Origin: Mansonella perstans
Taxonomy: Eukaryota; Nematoda; Chromadorea; Rhabditida; Onchocercidae
DNA: 64,000 nucleotides
Assembly: GCA_037074765.1 (NCBI GenBank)
Contig: JBAMDO010000258.1
Span: 1 to 64,000 of the forward strand
Direction: 5' to 3'
A model generated the notes under the pieces. That model saw nothing but the letters and a program-made list of their open reading frames with translations, did not search any database and was not told the origin of the DNA. Of the stretch, positions 12,301-27,982 are shown in pieces. Both the position numbers and the translations under genes were made by a program. The stretch's first letter is position 1; every line of letters begins with the position of its first letter.

Positions 12301-13520
12301 TTTGGAACTATTTTTAAGGAATGCTTCAACTAAAAATGTGTGACATTGGTTTAAACAGCAAATTTTATATCCCATCGTAAAAGCATTAGCAGCCGGTCGA
12401 AAAAATAGAAGAAAAGGATTACAATGAGAAATTAATACACTGATAATTGTTTTGAAAAACTTTTAATGATGTCTCATGCTGTAGACAATCCATGGAAACT
12501 TACAGAATTGCATATTTGGAGGCCTTATAACTTCATAATTTCACAATCAAATCAACTGTCATTGTTGACATCGCTGTCATTGTTGGCAGTCCATCAACCA
12601 GGCAATTTTGTATTGATTTTCACAATGATGTTATTGAAAAGTTTGCATTTATATAACTATGTAATCGCTGCTGAAAATTAGAAACATTGGATAGAAAATT
12701 TGAAAATCAGATTTGATCATTGCTTTGTGCTACTGAACTGATCAAGAATGCATACGATTCATGTAAAAGATCTTTTAGAAATAACATCCAATCGTTTGCT
12801 TTGTAGTTTGCTTTCTGAATTTTTCGCAGTGTTAAAAAATACCGAAAACATAAACTTGATAAAAATGTTATAGCTTCTTTACTACTGAAATTGTCAGCAA
12901 TCATTTATGAAAACTGGTAAATTCAATTTTATCTTTTAATGACAAATTAATTAAACATTGAAGTTTTTGTTCAAAGAAACTAAACATTGTGATGTCCTCA
13001 TCAAAAAGAAAAAAGTTTCCAGTTGCATCATAACATTTAGACTTTTCAATCAATGATTTTTTAAACATCAATGCAAAAAGGAAATGCTTCGTCTGAATTT
13101 AAAGCATTTGTATTCATTTGTATGTATAGTTTGCATGAGGTATTCTTGCAATGGACCTGAAAATTTTGTAAATTAAGTTTTCAAAAGCAAAAAGTCAGTC
13201 CAATTATTCAAGTTATAATTTTATATTTCATTTTTCCAAACATTGTTTATGATAATTTTTGGAGATAACAATGGAATTCATTACAGTGAAATTAGTAGAA
13301 ACGAAATCACTGATCTGAAATGGTTCATAAGAGAAAATAAGACGAAATCACTGATCTGAAATGGTTCATAAGAGAAAATAAGCAGAAATAAGACTGGGCA
13401 AGTCGTCAAAGCAGTAAATTGACTTTATCAAAGATTTAATAACTTATTAGTATTAGCACGTATCAATGTCAAATAACCCTTTATTAAATGATTTTTCAAA
13501 CGATCCTTTATTTAACAATA
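9394..13520. other. long AT-rich intergenic region
   Basis: I see only short chance frames, A/T homopolymers (for example an A run near 12216) and one tandem duplication near 13301. I found no exon with splice support on either strand. Confidence 0.5.
13301..13382. repeat. perfect 41-bp tandem duplication
   Basis: Two identical 41-bp copies, each starting ACGAAATCACTGATCTGAAA, lie head to tail (13301-13341 and 13342-13382). Confidence 0.95.
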
Positions 13521-13928
13521 TTAACACAACAATAATCTCTTTAAATGAAAGTCGTTTTTCTCAAGCCCACTGCATTTCTTCATCAGATCACCAAGCAGCT
13601 TAAGCATCTTTAAGTGTGGTTCTAACCGATAACCTCGGATTACAGCTTTATCAAACGCCTGAAAAAATTTCCGCTTAATTTCAAATATTTTGAAATGAAA
13701 AGAACAATTAAGAATTATTGGTGTCATTCCGAAAACAAAGTTTTTCTTCCGATTATTCAATACAGTCACATTATTGACTGTATTGAATGGATTAGCTGTC
13801 AAATTGAATTGCAAATTTGGATTATTGATCTCATCCGCTTCCCATTTATTATGTGATATAATGTATGATTGCATACAACATTCATACCGTATAACATTCG
13901 AATTGTCATATCGTACGCACATCAACAT
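13521..13928 (-). CDS. possible small hypothetical protein, 135 residues
   Basis: An ATG-initiated frame begins MLMCVRYDNSNVIRYECCMQ and ends LKRLLLC. An in-frame TAA lies just one codon upstream, so the start is bounded. The last third follows a good internal acceptor (TTTTTTCAG|GCG) and reads AFDKAVIRGYRLEPHLKMLK, which looks protein-like, so the real gene could be spliced. There is no signal peptide or recognisable domain. The frame contains a perfect 14-bp inverted repeat at 13755-13788. It is long for a chance frame here, but isolated. Confidence 0.3.
   Translation of the reverse strand: MLMCVRYDNSNVIRYECCMQSYIISHNKWEADEINNPNLQFNLTANPFNTVNNVTVLNNRKKNFVFGMTPIILNCSFHFKIFEIKRKFFQAFDKAVIRGYRLEPHLKMLKLLGDLMKKCSGLEKNDFHLKRLLLC
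13755..13788. repeat. perfect 14-bp inverted repeat (hairpin)
   Basis: The arm ATTCAATACAGTCA (13755-13768) is repeated in inverse after a 6-nt loop (13775-13788). Confidence 0.95.
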
Positions 13929-15680
13929 CCGTTAACAATTCCTTTGTCATACGCCTCCAGTGGTTTATTAGAATCGATTTTCAAAATTTTTATATATCTT
14001 GTGATGCTAAAACAGGTCACCTGCGATCAGAAGTTGGAGAGAAATTAAAATAACTTGCTATTTGACAATTAAAATTTACGACATATGAAGTATAATTTAT
14101 TCTGTCCATAAAAGTTTCAGAGTGGAGTACACCTCACTTCCAACAGTTTTCGAACTCTAAATTTTTCTCTAATTTCATTATTTTATTAAATATATGCATA
14201 CGAAGTGTAATAAAGAATTCAAATATTTATAAGATTTTCTGCAACCAACAATGCTACATAATTATTGCATAGCAGCGTAAGTTTATATGGTTTAACTAAA
14301 CGATCAACCTAAGAGGCTACTAGGATTGTAATTGAAATGATCTACAGGCTTATCTTCTTACAAAGGAATTAAAATTTAACAATTTTAATATCAAAAACTT
14401 TGAATATTTCTGCGAAAGAAAATTTTGTGCAGACGATCTTTTCAAATATCCAAGAAATTATTCCATAATAAATTGGGATGTAGGATGGCAAAAAAGTTAA
14501 ATTAAAGCGAGTTCAAAATTGAATCATGGCTTAAATTTTAATTGGATCACAATGATATCAAAATTGCAAAGAAAATTATACCTTTTGCCTATTCCTTAGT
14601 AACACTAATGTATACTGATTATTCCACTTCCATACCTCATATCTCATCAATTAGAATATGAAACTGCAAAACATATTACCTTACACTCTGTCTGGTACTT
14701 CTGAATATGGCGATGAATATTAATTATCGAGTTTAATTAATTAATTAATTATCAAATAGGGTTACATGACACCCTGTTTCAAAGGAATTATTTTATATTA
14801 TCAACTACAATTTCTATGTGGTCTGATTTTATCTTTAAAAAAATATGTATGTGTTTGGAAAGCATGAAGACAATCTATATCTTCATAAAGAGTCGATTTT
14901 TGCTAATCGTTGAAAGCAATACTCGTCAGGGATATGTTTTCAGAAGCAAGTAATATATAACTGCTAATAAGCCTTTTAAGCAATGAATATATTTCTATAG
15001 TTTTAAAAACTTTTAATTCAAGCATTGGATTCAGAAATCATTTAATAGGTACATTTGATGTCTAAATTAGGATTCAGAAATCATTCAATAAGTACATTTG
15101 ATGTCTAAATTAGGATTCAGAAATCATTCAATAGGTACATTTGATGTCTAAATTAGGATTCAGAAATCATTCAGTAAGTACATTTGGTGTCTAAATTAGG
15201 ATTCAGAAATAATTCAATAAGTACATTTGGTGTCTAAATTACAAATAATGATTACAGTTAACAATTTCCTTAATTATTGCTGTACAATATCCTTAGCTTT
15301 ATCATTAAAAGTATATTTGCATCTCAAATGATGATGCTTTTTAATGATTCATGCCTGTTATCGATAGTAAACTGCGAATTTAGAGATGTTACCGTTCGAT
15401 GGTTGAAGAGCACAGGTTTTAAGCGATATTTCTATTACAAGAATATTATAAATTAAATTAAATCAAATTATAAATTTGTGATAGAAATTTAAAAAACAAA
15501 TTTTGATAATGCTAATTTTTGTTAATTTAGCCGGATTGAAACAGTCTACTTTTAGTTTTCAATGTTTCATCATTGAACTTTAACCTCATCAAATACAATG
15601 CCGAAATTGTCTTCGGTCACAATTACACAATTCTATATCATAGTGGTTTAAATTTAGTACAATTAAATTACTCAAACCTA
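13929..15680. other. AT-rich intergenic region
   Basis: I see no supported gene. It holds the 43-bp tandem array at 15027-15241 and low-complexity AT stretches. Confidence 0.5.
15027..15241. repeat. 43-bp tandem repeat, five copies
   Basis: Five units of exactly 43 bp, each starting GGATTCAGAAATCATT, run without gaps (215 bp = 5 x 43). The copies differ at only a few positions (AATAGG/AATAAG, TTTGATG/TTTGGTG). Confidence 0.95.
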
Positions 15681-17094
15681 TTATTCCTCTTCATCATTCT
15701 CATCCTCTTGTTTTTTCTTACCACTTTCATCACTTCCCTTTTTCTTTCTCACTTTTTCATCCTCCTCTGTATCTTTTTCCGGTTTTTTCTTTCCTTTCTC
15801 ATCTTCTTCCTCTTCTTCTTCTTCCTCCTCATCTTCTTCCTCTTCTTCCTCTTCCTCCTTTTTACCCTTACTAACTTCCTTTTCTGCCTTCTCCTCCTCC
15901 TTCTCACCCTTTTCTTCTTCTTTTTCTTCTTCTTCTTCTTCTTTCACCTTCAGCTTCCGTTTCGGTTTCTTTTCAGCTTCGCTTTCCTTTTTCATCCCCT
16001 CTGAAAATATCCAAAGTCAAGAGACAGTATTTCTTCCTCTCTTACACGTAATGACAGACACATACACGCAGACAGATACACGTAGACACGTAGACACATA
16101 CACGTAGACATATACTCGTAGACAGATACACGTAGACACATACACACGCAAAGGTAGACGAACACATTCCCAAATTATTTTCATTATTCACTCACCGACT
16201 TCCTTTTTGTCTTCAACTTCTTCTGGCGTTTTTCTCACCTCAGCTTTTGATGGTTTCTTTGTGTCTTTCACTACAATCCCTTTGTAGATTATCTTCACTT
16301 GTCGGCGACAAGCACCAATACTTGCCTATAACGTGAAATACGTTGAAAGTAATCGCTCCTGCTCTGTATGATATTATCACACGTGATATGTGTTGTTATA
16401 CGTGAAAATCGATCGGGAATTTTGAACTATCCGAATGTTCTCATCATTTTTGCATTAATTGGACATAAGATTATAGCTACGATGTCAGTTCTATTTATTT
16501 TGTAATTCTTTGAAAATCATACCTCAGATCTTTTGTTCTCTTTCCAACTTTTCCAAGTTCTCATTGGATTATTGCATTTTTCGGGCGCTGGTGCCATGAC
16601 AATTGTAAAATGATCGCTTTTCTTGGGCTTCTTGCGTGGATCCCATTTTTTTAACATCAAAATTACTTTTTTCTATAGAATTTTGATTAAGTTAAGATAT
16701 AATAAAATCGGTCGCATTATGTTGTAAACATTTCGAATAATTCAAGATTCATAATTGTAAAACAGATGATATACCCAACCTATGTAAAGTTACCTTTAAT
16801 ATTTAAATTAAAAAATTTTAACTTTTAATACTTTTAATATTTAAATTGAAATGAAAAGTTTGCAGTATTTTAATAGAATTAACAAACCTTGTTACCAGCT
16901 TCAATGAGTCCATAAACAGGTTTCATTTTAAATATATCTGGTTTTGTGGTTTTCATTTTAAAAATAATTGCTTTATTCCAATCATTTTTTATATCTAAAT
17001 CTGTTACTTGGCGTTCAGTCAAAGGTGCTGAAAACGATACCTGAAAAATGCTACTGAGTTTGAGACGATATAAATTGAATGATGACTGATGCAT
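15681..17094 (-). CDS. MSP-domain protein with Lys/Glu-rich C-terminal tail
   Basis: Four exons (17094-16888, 16672-16523, 16325-16196, 16000-15681) give 268 residues with continuous phase. The N-terminal half is a major-sperm-protein (immunoglobulin-like) fold: FSAPLTERQVTDLDI, then NDWNKAIIFKMKTTKP and MKPVYGLIEAGNK, which match the MSP core (asparagine, FK-K-T-T, P-V-YG). Exon 2 supplies the later strands (VILMLKKWDPRKKPKKSDHF, then FTIVMAP). Exon 4 is a long run of Glu and Lys to the stop. MSP-domain proteins act in nematode sperm motility, signalling or protein contacts. The charged tail suggests a cytosolic scaffold or binding role, but this is inference. The start at 17094 is uncertain: an acceptor at 17041-17043 could mean that a different first exon exists. 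Intron 3 contains an ACACGTAG-type repeat. Confidence 0.8.
16044..16150. repeat. imperfect ACACGTAGACA minisatellite
   Basis: Repeated blocks of ACACGTAGACAC, AGACAGATACACG and ACATACACG lie within an intron of the MSP-domain gene. Confidence 0.8.
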
Positions 17095-18241
17095 TTGTAA
17101 TTTTCAGAAATAAACAATCTTAAATTTTGTGAAATAGAATTCTAACCTCTTTTTGAAATTAGAAATAAATTTCTGTTCTTAGTTTCCACAATCCATGGCT
17201 AAAAGCCAACATGGCTAACACAACGTGTTAAGGCTATGGTAATATAAATTCAGCATTTTGAATTATGAAAAAATAATGAACCGTGGAAGGTTGCACGGAA
17301 AGTTTCTTGTCCATTCCGCAAATCGAAGATGTGATTCCGGAACAACCTAACACGCAGGAAACAAATTGTAAAATGTTTCCTCTATCGTACAAATGGCATT
17401 GTTATGCCTTCTAATTTGAAACGAATTTCCATTTTCAAGTTATTATAAAGTATAAAATGAAGTTCCACCTATAGTTAATGAAAATTCGAAAAAGCAGATA
17501 ATCAAAACAAACCAAAATAAAGAAACCGAAATTTAAAGGTTGAACTGGTAATGCAAGCACAGGAACTATGGAAACAATAACTTTACCTGATGATGGTTTT
17601 GAATATTTTATATTTGACGAAACTTATCGAAACAGTTAATCGCTGTAATGTGATCTCCGCTAAACATTTTCATTTGAGATAATTAGAAATAATTTTTCGA
17701 AACTGCAGGTGCTGAAATGAATTTTAGATGTAAGGTTTAATCCAACTAACTATCTAGTAATCATCATCTTGATTTATTGCCAGTTCAATGGAAGCTCTAA
17801 TTTAAAGTTTCCTGCATTCAAAAATTTTTAAACTGCTACGGTTAAGGAGGACGAAGAATAAAGTTGTTGTTTTTCGTTTCAAATCAAAATTATTGTCCAT
17901 CGAACTAGACAATTTTATCGCTAATAGAATGTGTCGTGAATTTATAACGCGAAACTTCCACTAACTCAATAAATTAATTTGTAAATAAACGATAATGACA
18001 GTATGAAGCATTCAATCCTAAGATTTATTCTTATGTCTTTATTGTGATCTAAAGTTATATCTTTTGGATACATGTAAATTCTATTGTAATCCTCTATTGA
18101 GCGCCATAAATGATTCCCTCAATCATTTTTTCCCTCCTTTATCTGCAATTACATATATATGTATAGATGGTCAATCTTCCAAATTCATTTAACTCTTCAC
18201 TTCTTCAATTATATCCTTATCCAATTCTTCCTTCTACGTTA

Positions 18242-18322
18242 AGCCACGTTCGCGTTTGTTAATGTTTTAGCCACGTTCGCGTTTGTTAATGTTTTAATCA
18301 CGTTCGCGTTTGTTAATAATTT
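18242..18322. repeat. 27-bp tandem repeat, three copies
   Basis: Units starting AGCCACGTTCGCGTTTGTTA lie at 18242, 18269 and (as AATCACG) 18296. They are CpG-containing, unlike the surrounding AT-rich DNA. Confidence 0.93.
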
Positions 18323-18338
18323 TGTTAATGTTAATAAA

Positions 18339-18360
18339 GGTTTAATTACCCAAGTTTGAG
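18339..18360 (+). other. exact copy of the 22-nt SL1 spliced-leader sequence
   Basis: The 22 bases start GGTTTAATTACCC and end AAGTTTGAG, identical to nematode SL1 as I know it. They are followed by ATTGTG and not by the GT donor and Sm-site body of an SL RNA, so this is not an SL RNA gene. AATAAA stands immediately upstream. It is probably part of an LTR or a retroposed trans-spliced transcript. Confidence 0.85.
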
Positions 18361-18450
18361 ATTGTGTTCTCTCGCGCAACGAAAAACGACTCAATACAAT
18401 GCCCTATAACGAACCCGCTGGAATATTATTGGCCGACATCGACCTCTCAC

Positions 18451-18476
18451 AAGAAAATTCACGACAGAATTTTCTT
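18451..18476. repeat. perfect 10-bp inverted repeat
   Basis: AAGAAAATTC and its reverse complement GAATTTTCTT flank a 6-nt loop, about 90 nt downstream of the SL1 copy. Confidence 0.9.
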
Positions 18477-19250
18477 ATGAGAATGTTATGAAGCATTAAA
18501 TTTGAATTCCTTCTCCAGCTATCATCTTTTTGATTGATCATTTTGGATTTTTTTCCAATAAATTCATTGGCAATTTTCATAGCTACGTCAAATTTTATTC
18601 ATACAAGTTCTTGAATCGAGGATATGGAAATTGCACTAACAATAGCAATATTTTTGACAGATTAGAATTTGAACGAAGTGCAGTAAATTCAAGAATTAAA
18701 TTGTTCAAAATCTGAATTATTTTCTACCAATCGAAAGGAAATGTTCATAATTAAAAAATGTTCATTAATTAATGTTCATAATTAATTTGTTTATAATTAA
18801 TTTTAAATGTTTATAATTAATTTTAAAAGTGTTCATAATTAAGAAAATGTTCATAATTAATATTTATAATCTCAATAAATTATAACATACAAGAAATACT
18901 TTCTTTGCATTCTATTACAATCAATATGAAATAGTTAACAATTTTTTTCTTTCCCAAAAATAAATCTATCAAATGATATTTGCATCTACTCTTTGGAACA
19001 TTGTAAATATATATGTTGCGGAAAGATACCTCAATTTAAAATTTAAAATTATTTAAATAAGTCTTTATCAGACCACTTCTAAAGTCATATTCAAGGAAGC
19101 TTATTTCAAATCTGTAGCATGCAACAATTCATTGAAGTATCGGGAAATTGGATTTGTTAAGTGTTCGGTTGTAGGAAATCTAGTTCTTTTATTTTGTTTG
19201 TGGTTTCAGATGTTTTTTTTTTTTCTTTTTTTACAAACTTATTGTTTATA

Positions 19251-19259
19251 TAATTGCAG
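19251..19259 (+). promoter_or_regulatory. candidate trans-splice acceptor before the helicase start
   Basis: TAATTGCAG, preceded by a T-rich tract, lies 7 nt upstream of the ATG at 19267. No upstream coding exon is visible. Confidence 0.5.
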
Positions 19260-19266
19260 ACTAACG

Positions 19267-24650
<5,384 letters not shown>

Positions 24651-24651
<1 letters not shown>

Positions 24652-24656
24652 ATAAA
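24651..24656 (+). terminator. poly(A) signal overlapping the helicase stop codon
   Basis: AATAAA begins with the last base of the TGA stop (TTGAATAAAAAC). I see no other AATAAA on this strand for about 600 nt, implying a very short 3' UTR. Confidence 0.5.
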
Positions 24657-26685
24657 AACAATATAGAAAATAGCGATGAGGAGTTGCAACATTGAAGTTA
24701 GAAAACTTCATATTGTTAATTTAGTTTGACAGTTGTCTTATTTTCCATTCTGTGCTTCTGTCATAGAACTTTAGAGTAAATAAGTCCTTTTCATCAGAAT
24801 AGACTAAATGCAAAAAATATTTTATCTGAGTATGGGATTCCTGATTTTTTTTGATCTCATTATACTAATCTATTCTGTTTCAGATCATCTTAAGATTCCA
24901 CTTCTTGATTTGATATGGTTCTACGCATTCTTCTTTTCTATTTAACTTCGGAAGAGGCAAATCCTTATCTTTTTTGTTTACAATGTTTACAAATGTATGC
25001 TTTTTTGTTTTTTCGTTTACAGATGCTATGCAAAACATTTTTTACTTCGGGTTTTTTTCTTAAAATGTGAGATATATGTTACTTTAAACTTGGACTGTCA
25101 ACTCAGATGGTGTATGAAATTTCATGAATGTAGAAATTTTTTTTCCGAAATTTCATAGCTGATTTAGCTTGGTTCCAGCTCCATTTAGAACGATAGATGA
25201 AATATTTGGTATGCTTGTAAAGCTCATTTCTACGGGTTTTATTCGTTGAATTGGCAATAAAAATCTAGTTTTGAAGGTTGTTCACATCAAATGCTTTTGT
25301 AGTATCTTTACATTGTCATGTCTAATGCTTTTAAGTGATCTGAACAATTAGGAGTGTAGATGGAAATAACAGTAACTATTCCAGGTCGACGACATTCATA
25401 TAAATGAGAGAACAGAGCATTGAGCTCGAAAAAGAAAACACTATTTTAGAAACATTTGAATTAATTTTGCATTAACTGATTTTTCCTGATAGTAATGGTT
25501 AGAATTCAGAGCAGTAAGATTGAGAATTTCTCACTAAAGCGTTGATTACGGTGATAACATTCGCGGTAGTTGAACTCGCGTAAAAATATATCAAGCCAGA
25601 GCGTCGTTTCTCGGAAAAAAAACGTAACATAGTTTCATATGATGTCATGAGCATTTCATTTCATACTGTCAAGGTCACGAAAAAAGTGAAGATCTATATC
25701 GTCTCACATTGTCATTTTAGGCGACAAATGGGTCCATTATTCTAGATACTGCTAGAAAACTCCACAGACTTTCCAATTTCTGAATGAAGCAACAAAAATT
25801 GAAAAGTGTAAAAAAAAAACATATTTCCCACTAATAAATTGGAATACCCATTCGAAAGTTCATTCCAAAATTTGGCGCAAATTTCAAATCCTCGACAGTA
25901 ATTTCCTACTTAAATATCATAAATCATATTTTTTATGGCTATTTTTAATTTGACTGCATACTTGAATAATTGCAGAAAATTGCGGATGGATGTAGTACAA
26001 GGGTAAATCATTATTTTTATAATTCTTGTAGAAAGCTTTCTTAATTCTCTTCATGTTAATCTATTGAATTTAATCTTAGGATACGAGGGTAGTTGATGCT
26101 CCTGCTATAGCACTGTAGCGTCAATGAAGTATTATGAAAATATCGATTTCTATTATTGCTTCAAAAATTATACCATCGTTTTCATCCGGATTAATGGTTC
26201 ACAGTTATTAATCTATTTTGCCAAGATTGTATCATTTAGTTGGAAATGAAAAATTCATAACAGTTTTTTTATTTTTCATTTGCGACCTTAGATGTTGGGA
26301 ACATTTTTCTTTTCAAAAAAAAATTATAGTTGCAATAAATTCGTCTAACAAATAACATACAAGAAATTAATTCTGTTAATTAAGAAAAGAGTTGCTTCGG
26401 AAATTTTTGCATCAATCACAATAAAAAACGAAAAAATAACATTTTGCTAAAATATTTCTTCACTTAACTCGATGACTGGATTTTTCATTTTATTTAAAAA
26501 CAATTTCTGTTCATGTCAAATAGTCAAATTCGCTTTCTTGTAGTGTGTTTTATTCCTGTCACTTTTTTTATCACTCAATTTTAAGGGAGTTAATTTCAAA
26601 TTGCAAATTTAAATTTTTGATGAACTATTTGACAGGAACGATTTAATTGTCACTCCGTTTAAAGATTATTTCTAAAAAGAATGCA
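24652..26685. other. AT-rich intergenic region
   Basis: I found no supported exon. Just before the next gene an ATG at 26513 opens MSNSQIRFLVVCFIPVTFFI, which looks like a signal peptide and could be an alternative first exon of the DB-module gene. Confidence 0.4.
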
Positions 26686-27982
26686 ATGATATCCGATTGG
26701 ATTATTCATCTCATAGTATTTGCGAACTTTGAATCTAGCAGCGGGAAATTCCAAAGTCGTTGTGACATAATGCATTATAAGCATTGCTGCAATCCACTTA
26801 TCTACAACAATTGTTTCGAGAAAGTAAACTTTTTCATCATTGGCGATATTTGTTAGTCTCAATGAAACGTTAGCAATCTATATGGCATAAATATTTATTG
26901 CATAATATACTGAAATGGAGTTTGAGATACTCAATTTGATAGCTCGACTTGAATTGTCTTTTAGTGCCATCGATGGGCAACTGAAAATTGTTTCCAAGAT
27001 AGAGCAAAACGTGACCAGATTATTAGGAATTCAGTTAGCGTGAAAACATCTTTTCTGTCCACTGTTCATCGTAGAAATGGCAGAAATGAAGTGAGCGACG
27101 AAGTAAAGGGGACACTCTTCAGTAAGGTAGTATTTTTAATTTACTCTAACTATTTTAATTTTCATTTTAAATGCAAGTTATTTGAAAAGTTTTGGGTCAA
27201 AATACATCTGCTATATCGTGTTTAAGCATAAATTCTCATCTGGTAACTCAATTTTTCGGCTTTCTTTTTTAAATCTTGCTAAATCTCTCAATTTTTCAGC
27301 TTTCTTCTTTAAATGCTTGCTAAATGTCACTTTTCAGCAATGTGGTACAATTAATGCAGAATTTGCGCCATGTGTTCAAAAAGAGATTGCTGATAAAATA
27401 TTCTCTGATTGCTGTAAACTATATGTTAAACCGGAATGTCATGAATTATGCCGGTATGAAACAAATCGCGACTTGGCACAATCACTTGTATGCAATACTT
27501 TTTAGCTTAATCCCTATTATTTGTACTGATACACATATGATAGTTATACCTCACTTTTTTTTACCGGGATACCTTTATTGCCATAAATGCTTTCCTAACA
27601 ATGATGTTGTCTCTTTAAGAGAAGGAAAGATGATCACTCAAACGCTGATAAAATATATAAAATAGGTAAGAGTTTACTTTTTTTCTGGATATTGACGCTA
27701 TAATCGAATGTACGCTTTCAGTTACTGGAAACATTCCATAAAAAACAATGTCCCATGGATAGTATATTTGCTGTATTACATTGTGCCTCCCAAAATCGAG
27801 ACAATAGATTATGTTGCGAGAAGTTTGGTCTAACGTCGCCGAAACTTGGCGTTGGTCGGAGATGTTTGCAAATGTGCGACCCGTACCGTTTTAATATTTC
27901 CGTGCTAAGGAAATATGATTTTGTATGTCTAAGCAATTGGAATATCATTATGTATTGTCATCACGGTGGACTTAAATATTAA
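26686..27982 (+). CDS. secreted cysteine-rich protein with DB module
   Basis: Four exons (26686-26823, 26965-27126, 27338-27487, 27722-27982) join in phase 0 throughout and give 236 residues. The C-terminal half has the spacing of the nematode DB module: CVQKEIADKIFSDCC, PECHELCRYE, CPMDSIFAVLHCASQ, RDNRLCCEKFGL, RRCLQMCDPY, then FVCLSNWN and YCHHGGL. The N-terminal part adds a second Cys cluster (RCDIMHYKHCCNPLIYNNC, then CHRWATENC), perhaps a diverged first module. Such proteins are nematode-restricted, extracellular and disulfide-rich, and their molecular role is largely unknown. The chosen start gives MISDWIIHLIVFANFESSSG, only a fair signal peptide. A better one lies upstream at 26513, but I could not join it confidently. 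Confidence 0.82.

Larger units (their letters stand above)
18080..18480 (+). mobile_element. LTR-like retroelement relic carrying an SL1 sequence
   Basis: The order of signals resembles an LTR: a TATATATGTATA box (near 18155), a pyrimidine-rich stretch, three 27-bp repeats, AATAAA directly followed by the SL1 sequence, then a less AT-rich stretch with CCGACATC. A second element at about 46740-47260 has the same order and shared words (AATAAAGG, TTACCCAA, CCGACATC). No open reading frame remains. The boundaries and any target duplication are not resolved. Confidence 0.4.
17095..19266. other. divergent intergenic region between MSP-domain and helicase genes
   Basis: The flanking genes are transcribed away from each other, so both promoters should lie here. 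The region holds the LTR-like relic with the SL1 copy (about 18080-18480), an AT-rich TTCATAATTAA array near 18740-18865, and no supported exon. Confidence 0.5.

Noticed and set aside
15573..16004. Plus-strand 143-residue Leu/Phe-rich frame resembling a membrane protein
   Set aside because: It is the complement of the Glu/Lys-rich exon of the MSP-domain gene, whose splicing and phase are well supported.
18339..18440. SL RNA gene
   Set aside because: The leader is perfect but is not followed by GT or an SL RNA body with an Sm site, and it is not near 5S genes.
26914..27043. Small frame MEFEILNLIARLELSFSA upstream of the DB-module exon
   Set aside because: It overlaps, in another frame, the Cys-rich exon at 26965-27126 that joins the DB module in phase.
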